From: Clostridiales bacterium
GTDB lineage: Bacteria > Bacillota > Clostridia > Oscillospirales > Oscillospiraceae
NCBI GenBank assembly: GCA_022775085.1
Contig: JALFJQ010000043.1
Span: 1-64,000, forward strand
DNA: 64,000 bases
Direction of reading: 5' to 3'
Shown here: positions 15,685-28,934 of the stretch, piece after piece
How positions within the stretch are numbered: position 1 is the stretch's first letter
Layout: each line of letters begins with the position of its first letter
The notes under the pieces: model-generated
What the model was told of the DNA's origin: nothing
Database searches by the model: none
The model's input: only the letters and a program-made list of their open reading frames with translations
Made by a program: the position numbers and the translations under genes

Positions 15685-16065
15685 CTAGAGATTCTGAGGC
15701 GGTGTGTCGAAGATTATCACTTTATCCCACTGGTCAGGAAGCTCCGACAGCGGGATCATTTCCAGATTTTGTATGGTTGTCGTCCCGGCAAAAACCTGTA
15801 AGTTTTCAGCTTCCGTCTGCTCATAGCCCTTCAGCCGCGCGTACAAATTCACGATGGCGTAGGGCCGCTGGGACGGATCGGGAGATTGACTTTCCGATTT
15901 GTCCGGAACAGGGATGGGAATCGGTGTGATTTTTCCGCTTCTGTTGGTCAGCCGCATGGCAATGGCGGTTCCGTCCTGTGAGGTGACAGTGATGGCAACA
16001 TTCCTCAGAGGATACTGGGCGTTGCTGGTATAAGCGCGAACCTGGATATAACCGGTGGATGGCAA
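15685..16065 (-). CDS. Stand-alone SleC N-terminal (carboxypeptidase-regulatory-like) domain
   Basis: A 126-residue beta-rich protein resembling the pro-region of clostridial SleC: GYIQVRAYTSNAQYPLRNVAITVTS opening, then TNRSGKITPIPIPVPD, RPYAIVNLYARLKGYE and FAGTTTIQNLEMIPL. It uses a TTG start with GGAG 8 bases upstream. It lies 10 bases before the SpoIID-like/PG-binding gene, so the two genes together reproduce the domain order of full-length SleC. A role in folding or holding the enzyme inactive in the dormant spore is an inference from SleC processing. Confidence 0.7.
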   Translation of the reverse strand: MPSTGYIQVRAYTSNAQYPLRNVAITVTSQDGTAIAMRLTNRSGKITPIPIPVPDKSESQSPDPSQRPYAIVNLYARLKGYEQTEAENLQVFAGTTTIQNLEMIPLSELPDQWDKVIIFDTPPQNL

Positions 16066-16111
16066 ATAATCAGCTCCTTTCAGATTCCTTAAACAGGATA
16101 TGATGCCGGCA

Positions 16112-16159
16112 GAAAAAATGTGCGCCCAGTGCGGCAGCAGCGGCTCCGTACTGGGCGCA
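16112..16159 (-). terminator. Terminator after the ferritin-like gene
   Basis: On the minus strand, TGCGCCCAGT pairs with ACTGGGCGCA around a long loop and is followed by CATTTTTTCT. Confidence 0.8.
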
Positions 16160-16164
16160 GCAGG

Positions 16165-16593
16165 TCACAGGTATCCCTGCATCTGCCGGATATTTGCGGT
16201 TTCACAGTCAAGAAGCTTTTGAGAGACGGTCTTGACCTGTGCGTCCTGTCCTAAAAACTGATGGATGTTTTTCAAACCCTTAATCATGCCTCTGGTGTTG
16301 CCCTGAATCATCATACCGGCGATTTTGGAGTCCGTGTTTTTCCCGTGAAGCTTCATACGGGTCATCATGTCCGTCATCATCCGGATGCCGGGGTCCAGCT
16401 CCTTCAACTCCCAGCCCCGCTGGGAGGCGATGGAATAGGCTTCCGTTTCAATGGAATCATATTCATGCAGCTGTGATTCCAGAGCCATCCGCAAAGCGGG
16501 CCGCATACTGGTATCCAACACGCTGCGGATCCCGATCTGCCCCATTTGGGTGGTTTTCAGTACGGAGGACAGGATCTCTTTGCTACTTTTCAT
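16165..16593 (-). CDS. Unknown four-helix (ferritin-like/CotF-like) protein
   Basis: A 142-residue all-helical protein beginning MKSSKEILSSVLKTTQMGQ, rich in Met and with regularly spaced Glu/His (ESQLHEYDSIETEAYSIA). This recalls ferritin-like coat-F/DUF2383-type spore proteins, though the match is by pattern only. The ribosome site is weak. A terminator separates it from the downstream SleC-like operon. Position next to spore cortex genes fits a spore role; function not established. Confidence 0.6.
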   Translation of the reverse strand: MKSSKEILSSVLKTTQMGQIGIRSVLDTSMRPALRMALESQLHEYDSIETEAYSIASQRGWELKELDPGIRMMTDMMTRMKLHGKNTDSKIAGMMIQGNTRGMIKGLKNIHQFLGQDAQVKTVSQKLLDCETANIRQMQGYL

Positions 16594-16669
16594 CGATCAT
16601 CACCAATGGTAGTATGCACAACCAGCGGACCGGTATTCATAGAATAGGGGGATGAAGGGACGTGATTTT

Positions 16670-18481
16670 ATGTGTGCTATCTCCGGAGTCATCGGATTAC
16701 AAGTGGATGAGGCGATCCTCGGACGAATGCTTTATACCATGCGCAGGCGGGGACCGGACGCGCAGGGAAGCTATCAGAACGGGGACGCAGTGCTGCTCCA
16801 TACACGGCTTGCCATTATTGACCCGGAAGGCGGAAAACAGCCCATGTCACTGGACTGGGCGGGAGAACGATATACGCTGGTCTACAACGGAGAGCTTTAC
16901 AATACGGAATCGCTGCGATCCCGGTTGGAGGCCTGCGGGCACTCCTTTCTGGGGCACTCTGATACAGAGGTAGTCCTCCACGCCTATGCGCAGTACGGTG
17001 CGGCGTGTCTGGAGATGCTGAACGGTATTTTTGCCTTCGCGGTTTGGGAGGGGAAGCAAAGACGCCTGTTTCTTGCCAGAGACAGGATTGGCGTGAAGCC
17101 TCTGTTCTATCTTCTGCATGGGAGTGGACTATTGTTCGCGTCGGAGATCAAGACGATCCTGCAATATCCGAATGTAAAGGCCCAGCTGGACAGCGAAGGG
17201 ATCGCTCAGCTGATCCTGATGGGGCCGGGGAGAATGCCGGGAAGCGGTGTGTTCCGTGGGATCCGGGAAATTGAGCCGGGACAGTATGCGGTCTATCAGA
17301 ATGGGAATCTGGAGATCACCCGGTATTGGAGTCTCCGGGATCGGGAACACCGTGAGAACTTTGAGGATACTGCTGCCCATGTGCGCTGGCTGGTGCTTGA
17401 CTCCATTGAACGGCAGATGGTCTCCGATGTTCCCATCGGGACTTTTCTTTCCGGCGGCCTGGATTCCAGCATTATTACAGCCGTCTGCGCCCATAATGAA
17501 GGGGAAAAAGGGCGAAAGCTGAGGACTTTTTCAGTAGATTATCTGAATAATGACCGATATTTTCAGGCAAGCAAATTTCAGCCCAATTCCGACAGCGCGT
17601 ACATCGGCATCATGGAACGGGCGCTGAGCACGGATCACCACTGGACGGTATTGACGCCGGAAGACCTCTGCGCCGCATTGGAGGAGGCTACCATCGCCAG
17701 AGATCTGCCGGGAATGGCGGATGTGGATTTTTCGCTGTTGGCATTCTGTGGGGATATTCGACGGCAGGTTCGTGTTGCCCTGTCTGGCGAGTGTGCCGAT
17801 GAGATTTTCGGGGGATACCCTTGGTACCGGGATCCGGAAATCAGAGAACGGGAGGGATTTCCGTGGGCACAGAATACGGCACAGCGAATCTCTCTGCTGC
17901 GTCCCGGCTTGTCTGTGGATCCGGAGGCCTTTGTCCGGGAGGCCTATGAGAAAACCTGCCGGGAAAGTGACATACGCCCGGACGCGGCTCCATTGGAGCG
18001 GCGGATGAAAGAAATGGTCAATTTAAACTTCCGATGGTTTATGCAGACCCTGCTGGACAGAAAAGACCGCATGAGTATGTATCACGGTTTGGAAGTTCGG
18101 GTGCCGTTCTGTGACTACCGGATCGCGGAATATCTGTATGGGGTGCCATGGGAATTCAAAGACTATCACGGCATGGAAAAGGGCCTGCTGCGGGAAGCGG
18201 TGAAGGGTCTGCTGCCGGAGGAAGTGCTGTACCGCAAAAAAAGTCCCTATCCAAAAACCTTTGATCCACGCTATACGGAGCTGATCACCGCGCAATTCCG
18301 GGAGATGGCATCGCAAAACGCGCCAGTGTGGGAGCTAGTCAGAAAAGAGACACTGATGGTGCTTTTGGAAGGAACATCCCCGTGGCCATGGTATGGACAG
18401 CTGATGCGCAATCCTCAGATCATGGCCTATTTTCTGCAAATGAATTTCTGGTTAATCCATTATCATGTAGAGATCTTGTAA
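16670..18481 (+). CDS. asnB: Asparagine synthase (glutamine-hydrolysing), AsnO/AsnB type
   Basis: A 603-residue enzyme. Cys2 (MCAISGVIGL) is the amidotransferase nucleophile, so the start at 16670 is required; an ATG 18 bases upstream would block it. The class II glutaminase domain includes YNGELYN and HSDTEVVLHAY. The synthetase domain starts with the PP-loop [13 protein letters not shown] near residue 265. It makes asparagine from aspartate, ATP and glutamine. A second, shorter asnB lies in the nitrogen operon (32381-33961). Adjacency to spore genes and length near 600 suggest an AsnO-like role, which is inference. Confidence 0.92.
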   Translation: MCAISGVIGLQVDEAILGRMLYTMRRRGPDAQGSYQNGDAVLLHTRLAIIDPEGGKQPMSLDWAGERYTLVYNGELYNTESLRSRLEACGHSFLGHSDTEVVLHAYAQYGAACLEMLNGIFAFAVWEGKQRRLFLARDRIGVKPLFYLLHGSGLLFASEIKTILQYPNVKAQLDSEGIAQLILMGPGRMPGSGVFRGIREIEPGQYAVYQNGNLEITRYWSLRDREHRENFEDTAAHVRWLVLDSIERQMVSDVPIGTFLSGGLDSSIITAVCAHNEGEKGRKLRTFSVDYLNNDRYFQASKFQPNSDSAYIGIMERALSTDHHWTVLTPEDLCAALEEATIARDLPGMADVDFSLLAFCGDIRRQVRVALSGECADEIFGGYPWYRDPEIREREGFPWAQNTAQRISLLRPGLSVDPEAFVREAYEKTCRESDIRPDAAPLERRMKEMVNLNFRWFMQTLLDRKDRMSMYHGLEVRVPFCDYRIAEYLYGVPWEFKDYHGMEKGLLREAVKGLLPEEVLYRKKSPYPKTFDPRYTELITAQFREMASQNAPVWELVRKETLMVLLEGTSPWPWYGQLMRNPQIMAYFLQMNFWLIHYHVEIL

Positions 18482-18497
18482 AATTTGATGGAATAGA

Positions 18498-18526
18498 TTG
18501 ACGGATTTCGGGATGCATGATAAAAT
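18498..18526 (+). promoter_or_regulatory. Promoter for pyruvate kinase
   Basis: TTGACG (18498-18503), 17 bases, TAAAAT (18521-18526). Confidence 0.7.
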
Positions 18527-18566
18527 GCAAATGATACCAAGATGTCTATACGATAGGAGGAACATT

Positions 18567-19979
18567 ATGCGGAAAACAAAAATCATTTGTACCATCGGTC
18601 CTTCCAGTGAAAATGAAGAAATACTGACCCAGATGTGCCTCGCCGGCATGAATGTTGCGCGGCTGAATTTCTCCCATGGTTCCCATGAGGAGCACGCAAA
18701 AAAGATTGAACTCATTAAGAAAGTACGGCAAAAACTCGGGCTGCCCATTGCCATCATGCTGGATACAAAGGGTCCTGAGTACCGTATCCGTACCTTTGCG
18801 TCCGGCAAGGTCACTATTCCGGAGGGCGCAGACTTTACATTTACCACGGACGAAGTGGAAGGTGACGAGACCCGGGTCAGTGTCAACTATAAGGCACTGC
18901 ACAGTGAACTGAAACCCGGGAATATTGTGACTGTGTGCAACGGCATGGTGCAGTTTGAGGTGCAGGAGATCTGCGGGCATGACATTCACTGCAAATGCCT
19001 GGTCGGCGGTGAGCTCAGCAACCGGAAAAGCATGTCCTTCCCCAATAAGGTTATGTCTGGTCCGTACCTCAGTGAGCAGGACAAAGCTGACATCCTTTTC
19101 GGTATTCAGCAGGGGGTTGACTTTATTGCCGCCTCCTTTGTGTCCACCAAGCAGGATGTGCTGGATATTCAGAAGCTGCTGGATGAGAACGGCGGCAGTG
19201 ACATTGAGATCATCGCGAAAATTGAAAACCGTTCCGGTGTGGATAATGTTACCGAAATTTGTTCCGTCTGCGGCGGCATTATGATTGCCAGAGGCGATCT
19301 TGGCGTTGAAATCCCTTATGTGGAGGTCCCCGCTGTTCAGAAAAAGCTGACCCGCAAGTGCCGCCTGCTTGGCAAACGGGTGATTACCGCCACAGAGATG
19401 CTGGAATCCATGATCCAGAACCCCCGGCCTACCCGCGCGGAAATTTCTGACGTTGCCAACGCGGTATATGACGGCACGTCCTGTGTCATGCTGTCCGGAG
19501 AATCTGCCGCCGGCAAGTACCCGGTAGAGGCCGTGCAGGCTATGGCAAATATCGCGGAATATACGGAGAAGCACACGGATTACAAGCAGCGCTTCCGCTC
19601 CGCGGATTTTGTCGGCAAGAACACGCTGGACTGTATCTCTCATGCTGTGTGTTCCATGGCGATTGACGTGAAAGCGAAGGCAATCGTGGTTTGCTCCGTA
19701 AGCGGCAGAACGGCTATGCTGGTCAGCAGATTCCGCACGCCCATCGATATTATCGGCATGACCACAGACCGGAAAATCTGGCGCCGCCTGTCTATGAGCT
19801 GGGGCGTTACCCCTGTGATGGCCGATCAGTTCCCCAGCATGGAAGTCATGTTCTACTACGCCAAAAAAGCGGCGATTGAGGCTCTGGATCTCCAGCCCGG
19901 TGACAGCATGGTGCTCACCGGCGGCCCGGTCAACGGCCAGCAGGGCAATACCAATACGATGAAAATCGAAACAGTATAA
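18567..19979 (+). CDS. pyk: Pyruvate kinase
   Basis: A 470-residue glycolytic enzyme converting phosphoenolpyruvate and ADP to pyruvate and ATP. Motifs: KIICTIGPSS at the N-terminus, GMNVARLNFSHGSH, MLDTKGPEYRI, IIAKIENRSGV, MIARGDLGVEIPYVEVP (active-site loop), TATEMLESM and PTRAEISDVANAVYDGTSCVMLSGESAAGKYP. It lacks the extra C-terminal PEP-utiliser domain of Bacillus-type enzymes. The ATG at 18567 follows AGGAGG; longer in-frame starts lack a site. Confidence 0.96.
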   Translation: MRKTKIICTIGPSSENEEILTQMCLAGMNVARLNFSHGSHEEHAKKIELIKKVRQKLGLPIAIMLDTKGPEYRIRTFASGKVTIPEGADFTFTTDEVEGDETRVSVNYKALHSELKPGNIVTVCNGMVQFEVQEICGHDIHCKCLVGGELSNRKSMSFPNKVMSGPYLSEQDKADILFGIQQGVDFIAASFVSTKQDVLDIQKLLDENGGSDIEIIAKIENRSGVDNVTEICSVCGGIMIARGDLGVEIPYVEVPAVQKKLTRKCRLLGKRVITATEMLESMIQNPRPTRAEISDVANAVYDGTSCVMLSGESAAGKYPVEAVQAMANIAEYTEKHTDYKQRFRSADFVGKNTLDCISHAVCSMAIDVKAKAIVVCSVSGRTAMLVSRFRTPIDIIGMTTDRKIWRRLSMSWGVTPVMADQFPSMEVMFYYAKKAAIEALDLQPGDSMVLTGGPVNGQQGNTNTMKIETV

Positions 19980-19990
19980 TATCCGCAAAA

Positions 19991-20027
19991 CAAGGCGCTG
20001 CCCGAAATTCCGGGCAGCGCCTTTTGA
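19991..20027. terminator. Convergent terminator between pyk and carB
   Basis: AAGGCGCTGCCCG pairs with CGGGCAGCGCCTT around a short loop, followed by TT on plus and TTG on minus. Confidence 0.85.
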
Positions 20028-20033
20028 TATTTG

Positions 20034-23000
20034 CTATGCGTCGATGGTAGCAATTCCCAGCGTGATTTCTTCCAGAACATCCAGCAGAACGCGTACCGTG
20101 TCCAGAGAGGTCAGCACAGTGACACCGTTTTCAACGGCGCACCGCCGGATCTGGCTGGAACCGGAGTGTACATCCTCGCAGCGGACATCCATGGTGTTGA
20201 TGACATAGGAGACGAAACCGGACCGGATGGAATCCAGAATTTCGGTGGAACCGTCATCGACTTTTGCACGGATGCGGGTTTTGATCCCGTCTTTGCGCAG
20301 ATAGACCGCAGTACCGGGTGTTGCTTCAATGTTGAAGCCCAGCCGATAGAAACGCCGAATCAGCGGAAGCGCTTCTTCCTTGTCCTCGTCTGAAACAGTG
20401 GCAAACACGGTGCCATAGTTCAGGAGCTTCACCCCGGAAGCCTGAAGGGCTTTATACAGGGCCCTGGTCATGGAATTGTCATAGCCGATGGCCTCACCGG
20501 TGGACTTCATTTCCGGAGAGAGGTAGGCATCCAGGCCGCGAAGCTTGGAGAAGGAGAAAGCGGGGGCCTTGACGTAGTACCGTTTCTTCTCGTCGGGATA
20601 GAGAACATCCACACCCTGATCGTGAAGGCTGTGGCCGAGGGCAACCCGTGTTGCAATGTCTGCCAGAGGATAGCCGGTGGCTTTGCTCAGGAAGGGCACG
20701 GTTCTGGAGGAGCGGGGGTTGACCTCAATGATGAATACGTTATCTTCTGGGTCAACGATGAACTGAATGTTGAACAGGCCCTTGATACCGATGGCTGGCC
20801 CCAGCTTCTTGGCGTACTGCAAAATAATGCCCTTGACCTTGTTGGAAATGGAGAATGGCGGATAGACGGAGATGGAGTCACCGGAATGGACACCGGTTCG
20901 CTCCACCAGTTCCATGATACCGGGAACAAATACCTGTTCCCCATCACAGATGGCGTCAATCTCTACTTCTTTGCCGCGGATATATTTATCGACCAGAACC
21001 GGCTTGTCCGCGTCAATCTCAACGGCAGTATGCAGATAATGGCGCAGCTGCGCCTCGTTGGACACAATCTGCATGGCTCGACCGCCGAGAACGAAGGAGG
21101 GACGTACCAGCACCGGGTAGCCGATCTCCTTTGCTGCGGCAACACCATCTTCGATCCGGGTCACTGCACGGCCCTTGGGCTGGGGGATGTTCAGCTCCAG
21201 CAGCAGCTTTTCAAAGGCATCCCGGTTTTCCGCTTTTTCAATGGCGGCGCAGTCCGTTCCGATGATGTTCACACCAAGGTCGGTCAGCGGCTGAGCAAGG
21301 TTGATGGCCGTCTGACCGCCAAGAGCGGCGATGACACCGTCTGGCTGCTCCAATGTGATAATGTTCATCACATCTTCTGCCGTCAGGGGCTCAAAATACA
21401 GCTTGTCCGATGTGGTGTAGTCGGTGGAAACCGTCTCCGGGTTATTGTTGATGATAATTGCTTCATATCCCGCGTTCCGAATGGTCTGCACCGCGTGAAC
21501 AGTGGAGTAGTCAAATTCCACACCCTGTCCGATTCGGATGGGGCCGGAGCCGAGAACAATCACCTTTTTGCGTTCAGACACAACCGACTCGTTCTCAGAC
21601 TCGTAGGTTGAGTAGAAATAGGGGATATAGCTGTCAAATTCCGCGGCGCAGGAATCGATCATTCGGTAACCGGGGGTCATTCCTTTTTCTTTGCGCAGCA
21701 GGAAGATGCTCTTTTCCGTTGTGCCCCAGATGTCGGCAACAGCACGGTCGGAGAAGCCCATTTTCTTGGCGGCAAACAGTGCGGCAGAGTCTCCGACGTG
21801 GTTCTTCAGGAAACCTTCCATGTTGACGATATTCCGAATTTTTCGCAGGAAGAAGCGGTCAATTCCGCAGCAGTCCGCAATTTCATCTACACCAGTGCCC
21901 AGACGCATTGCCTGCGCGATGGCGTAAATCCGGTCATCGGTACCGGTGGGAATGTATTCCATGAGAGCATCTTTCGTCCAGTCATCGAATTTCTTCATAT
22001 GAAGGTGGACAATGCCGATTTCCAGAGAGCGGATGCCCTTCAGCAGGCTCTCCTCGAAGGTTCGGCCAACGCTCATAGTTTCGCCAGTGGCCTTCATCTG
22101 GGTGCCGAGGCGGTTATTGGCATCGGAGAACTTATCAAAGGGGAACCGGGGCATTTTGGTAACGACATAGTCCAGAGCCGGTTCAAAAGCCGCACAGGTG
22201 TTGGCCAAGGGAATTTCATCCAGCGTCATACCCACGCAGATTTTGGCCGAAACCCGGGCGATAGGATAACCGCTGGCCTTGGAGGCCAATGCGGAGCTGC
22301 GGGAAACTCTGGGGTTTACTTCGATCAGATAGTACTGGAAGGAGTTAGGATCCAGCGCGAACTGCACGTTGCAGCCGCCCTGAATCTTCAGCGCCCGGAT
22401 CAGCTTCAGAGCGGAGTCCCGGAGCATATGATATTCCTTGTTGGTCAAGGTTTGAGAGGGGCACACGACAATGGAGTCACCGGTGTGGATGCCCACAGGA
22501 TCCAGATTCTCCATGTTGCAGATGGCGATGGCGGTGTCGTTGGCATCGCGCATGACCTCATATTCGATTTCCTTGAAGCCCTTGATGCTCTTTTCCACAA
22601 GAACCTGATGAACAGGGGAGAGGACAAGGGCATTTTTCATGATCTCCCGGAACTCTTCCTCGTTATCAGCGAAGCCACCGCCTGTACCGCCCAGGGTAAA
22701 AGCGGGGCGCAGAACTACCGGGTAGCCGATCTCTGCCGCTGCGTTCAGGCCTTCCTCCATGGAATTGGCAATCAAGGAGGGAAGTACAGGCTCCCCAAGG
22801 CTCTGGCACAGCTCCTTGAACATCTCACGGTCTTCTGCCTGCTCAATGCTGTAGCTTGGAGTGCCGAGAAGCTCCGTATGGCATTCCTTTAAAATGCCCT
22901 TTTTCTCCAACTGCATGGCCAGATTCAGGCCTGTCTGACCGCCGATGCCGGGGACGATGGCATCGGGCCGCTCATAGCGCACGATCCGTGCGATATATTC

Positions 23001-23213
23001 CAGCGTCAGTGGTTCCATATAGACCTTGTCCGCGATGGCAGGGTCTGTCATGATGGTGGCGGGGTTGGAGTTGCACAGAACGACTTCGTACCCTTCCTCT
23101 TTCAGTGCGAGGCAGGCCTGAGTGCCGGCGTAGTCAAACTCGGCAGCCTGCCCGATCACGATGGGTCCGGAACCGATCACGAGAATTCTATGAATATCTG
23201 TCCGCTTAGGCAT
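20034..23213 (-). CDS. carB: Carbamoyl phosphate synthase large subunit
   Basis: A 1059-residue enzyme with two homologous ATP-grasp halves. The first begins [21 protein letters not shown]; the second begins [21 protein letters not shown] near residue 550. Both carry the paired FEPLT/MEPLT and IEVNPR motifs. The C-terminal MGS-like regulatory domain follows residue ~930. It makes carbamoyl phosphate from bicarbonate, 2 ATP and ammonia channelled from CarA, feeding pyrimidines and arginine. It is the last gene of the nitrogen-donor operon and overlaps carA by 8 bases. Confidence 0.97.
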   Translation of the reverse strand: MPKRTDIHRILVIGSGPIVIGQAAEFDYAGTQACLALKEEGYEVVLCNSNPATIMTDPAIADKVYMEPLTLEYIARIVRYERPDAIVPGIGGQTGLNLAMQLEKKGILKECHTELLGTPSYSIEQAEDREMFKELCQSLGEPVLPSLIANSMEEGLNAAAEIGYPVVLRPAFTLGGTGGGFADNEEEFREIMKNALVLSPVHQVLVEKSIKGFKEIEYEVMRDANDTAIAICNMENLDPVGIHTGDSIVVCPSQTLTNKEYHMLRDSALKLIRALKIQGGCNVQFALDPNSFQYYLIEVNPRVSRSSALASKASGYPIARVSAKICVGMTLDEIPLANTCAAFEPALDYVVTKMPRFPFDKFSDANNRLGTQMKATGETMSVGRTFEESLLKGIRSLEIGIVHLHMKKFDDWTKDALMEYIPTGTDDRIYAIAQAMRLGTGVDEIADCCGIDRFFLRKIRNIVNMEGFLKNHVGDSAALFAAKKMGFSDRAVADIWGTTEKSIFLLRKEKGMTPGYRMIDSCAAEFDSYIPYFYSTYESENESVVSERKKVIVLGSGPIRIGQGVEFDYSTVHAVQTIRNAGYEAIIINNNPETVSTDYTTSDKLYFEPLTAEDVMNIITLEQPDGVIAALGGQTAINLAQPLTDLGVNIIGTDCAAIEKAENRDAFEKLLLELNIPQPKGRAVTRIEDGVAAAKEIGYPVLVRPSFVLGGRAMQIVSNEAQLRHYLHTAVEIDADKPVLVDKYIRGKEVEIDAICDGEQVFVPGIMELVERTGVHSGDSISVYPPFSISNKVKGIILQYAKKLGPAIGIKGLFNIQFIVDPEDNVFIIEVNPRSSRTVPFLSKATGYPLADIATRVALGHSLHDQGVDVLYPDEKKRYYVKAPAFSFSKLRGLDAYLSPEMKSTGEAIGYDNSMTRALYKALQASGVKLLNYGTVFATVSDEDKEEALPLIRRFYRLGFNIEATPGTAVYLRKDGIKTRIRAKVDDGSTEILDSIRSGFVSYVINTMDVRCEDVHSGSSQIRRCAVENGVTVLTSLDTVRVLLDVLEEITLGIATIDA

Positions 23214-24296
23214 GTTTGGCTTCCTCCATCATCTTGATGAACTGTCCGAACAGGTAATCGCTGTCCTGGGGCCCCGGTGCGCTCTCTGGATGATACTGAA
23301 CGCTGAACACCCGATCCTCCTGATATTCCAATCCCTCTACGGTATTATCCAGAAGATTGACATGGGTGACCGCCAGCGGTGTTTTCTCAAGGCTATTGGC
23401 ATCCACGGCGTAGGAATGGTTCTGAGATGTGATCTCAACCTTTCCGGTCCGAAGATTCTTGACAGGATGGTTTCCGCCTCGGTGTCCAAATTTCAGTTTG
23501 TAGGTTTCCGCACCGTAAGCCAGCGCAATAATCTGGTGTCCCAGACAGATCCCAAACATGGGATACTTACCGCGAAGTTCCCGCACCATCTGGATCACAC
23601 ACGGAACGTCCTCCGGATTTCCGGGGCCGTTGGACAGGAACACACCATCAGGGGATACGGCTTCGATTTCTTCAGCGGTGGTATTCCAGGGAAATACGGT
23701 AACATCGCAGCCCCAGCTGTTCAGTCGGCGTACAATATTCTGCTTCATGCCGCAGTCGATGGCTGCCACGTGGTATTTTTTGTGCTCTGACGGAGAAAAA
23801 TATGGCTCCTTAACGCTGACCCGGGACACCTGATCGGTAGGCAGGGACAGAGACTGCAGGTGGGCAAAGGCAGCAAGATTTGAGGTGGAGGCATCGGTGA
23901 TCAGCACCTTGCAGGTGCCCTTGTCACGGATATACTTTGCCAGCTTGCGGGTGTCAACTCCTGCGATGCCAATGATACCGTTTTTTACCATCACCTCTTC
24001 CAGCGTCATGGCGGCGCGGAAATTGGACGGCTCGTTGTTGTATTCCCGCACGATCATCGCACTGGCGGTGGGGCGAAGGGACTCGTAATCCTCATCGCAC
24101 ATACCATAGTTACCGATCAGCGGATAGGTCATGACGATGGCCTGACCGGTATAGGAAGGATCGGAGAGGATCTCCTGATAACCCACCATGGAGGTATTAA
24201 ATACGATTTCCGCAGCGCAGTCACCGGAGGCCCCAAAGCCATAGCCGTAAAACTCCGTGCCGTCCTGCAAAATGATTTTTCTGTCACATTGGTGAA

Positions 24297-24300
<4 letters not shown>
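23206..24300 (-). CDS. carA: Carbamoyl phosphate synthase small subunit (glutaminase)
   Basis: A 364-residue class I glutamine amidotransferase subunit. The N-terminal CPSase_sm_chain domain ([35 protein letters not shown]) precedes a triad-type glutaminase with [14 protein letters not shown] (Cys nucleophile) and [13 protein letters not shown] (His, Glu). It supplies ammonia to CarB. It overlaps purF by 4 bases and carB by 8, so all three are translationally coupled. Confidence 0.96.
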
Positions 24301-27370
<3,070 letters not shown>

Positions 27371-28921
27371 TTATTCCCATTCTACGGTTGCTGGGGGCTT
27401 GCTGGTGATGTCGTAGACGATGCGGTTGATCCGGGGCACCTCGTTGACGATGCGCACGGACACCCGATCCAGAACCTCATAGGGGATCCGGGTCCACTCT
27501 GCGGTCATAAAGTCCTTGGTGGTGACGCTGCGCAGAGCCAGAACGTTTTCGTAAGTCCGTCCATCGCCCATGACGCCAACACTTTTCGCGTTGGTCAGTA
27601 CCGCGAAATATTGGCTGCAAATATCACCAAGATTTGCTTTTGCAATCTCCTCCCGGAAAATGAAGTCCGCTTCCCGGAGAATATCCAGCTTTTCTTTCGT
27701 GACATCACCAAGAATGCGAATGGCCAGTCCGGGGCCTGGGAAGGGCTGGCGGTAAACCAGATAGTCAGGCAGGCCCAGTTCCTTGCCCAGCAGCCGGATC
27801 TCGTCCTTGAACAGGTGGTCAAGCGGTTCAAGAACGGCCTGGAACTGCTCAATGACCTCCCGGGGCAGAAGCTTGTTGTGGTGGCTCTTGATCACGTCGG
27901 CATCTCCGGCTCCGGACTCAATGACATCCGGATAGATAGTGCCCTGGGCGAAGAAATCCTCCTTGGTGATGCCAAATTTCATTGCCTCGTCCAGGAAAAC
28001 ATAGCCGAACTCTGCACCGATGATCTGCCGCTTGCGCTGGGGATCTTCCACGCCTTTCAGCTTGTCCAGGAACCGCTGCTGAGCGTCTACACGAACAAAT
28101 TGGATGTTCCACTTTTTGAAAGCGGCTTCTACTTCGTCGCCCTCATTTTTGCGCATACAGCCGTGGTCCACAAAGACCGCTGTCAGACGGTCACCGACCG
28201 CTTCTGCCAGCAGAGCTGCCAGAACTGAGGAATCTACGCCGCCGGACAGAGCCAGCAGCACCCGGCCCTTGGGACCGATCGTCTGCCGAAGCTGTTCCAC
28301 GGTGTTCTTGCAGAAGTCTCCCATAGTCCAGGTGCCCATGGCTCCGCAGACCTCGTAGAGGAAATTGCGCAGCATCCGGTCACCGTACTGGGTGTGGTTC
28401 ACCTCGGGATGGAACTGTACGCCGTAGAAGCGCCGGGCTTCATCCGCAATGGCAGCATTGGGACAGGCATCGGTATGGGCAACCAGCGCAAAGCCATCGG
28501 GAACCTTTGCCATATAGTCGCCGTGGCTCATCCAGGAGATGGCCTGTTCCGGAATTCCTTTGAAAAGCTTGCAGTTTGTATCGTAATAGGTGGGAGTCTT
28601 GCCGTACTCCCGGGCAGTATCTTCCTGCGCTGCCGTCACCAGACCGCCCAGCGTGTGGGCCATGAGCTGACAGCCGTAGCAGATACCTAAGATAGGCACA
28701 CCCATTTGAAAGATCTCCGGATTTACATGGGGAGACTCTTCCAGATAAACGCTGTTAGGTCCGCCGGTGAAAATGATGCCCATAGGCGCGAAAGCGCGGA
28801 TTTCCTCCATGGAGGTAGTATAGGGCTTAATTTCACAGTAAACGTTCTGTTCCCGAACCCGCCGGGCAATGAGCTGGTTATACTGACCGCCGAAATCCAG
28901 CACCAGTATTTTTTCGTCCAT
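27371..28921 (-). CDS. guaA: GMP synthase (glutamine-hydrolysing)
   Basis: A 516-residue enzyme aminating XMP to GMP. An N-terminal class I glutaminase has [15 protein letters not shown] (Cys) and [14 protein letters not shown]. The ATP-pyrophosphatase domain has [16 protein letters not shown] near residue 230. The C-terminal dimerisation domain ends [12 protein letters not shown], the canonical end of GuaA. GGAGATAG precedes the ATG. Confidence 0.97.
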   Translation of the reverse strand: MDEKILVLDFGGQYNQLIARRVREQNVYCEIKPYTTSMEEIRAFAPMGIIFTGGPNSVYLEESPHVNPEIFQMGVPILGICYGCQLMAHTLGGLVTAAQEDTAREYGKTPTYYDTNCKLFKGIPEQAISWMSHGDYMAKVPDGFALVAHTDACPNAAIADEARRFYGVQFHPEVNHTQYGDRMLRNFLYEVCGAMGTWTMGDFCKNTVEQLRQTIGPKGRVLLALSGGVDSSVLAALLAEAVGDRLTAVFVDHGCMRKNEGDEVEAAFKKWNIQFVRVDAQQRFLDKLKGVEDPQRKRQIIGAEFGYVFLDEAMKFGITKEDFFAQGTIYPDVIESGAGDADVIKSHHNKLLPREVIEQFQAVLEPLDHLFKDEIRLLGKELGLPDYLVYRQPFPGPGLAIRILGDVTKEKLDILREADFIFREEIAKANLGDICSQYFAVLTNAKSVGVMGDGRTYENVLALRSVTTKDFMTAEWTRIPYEVLDRVSVRIVNEVPRINRIVYDITSKPPATVEWE

Positions 28922-28934
28922 AATCTATCTCCTG

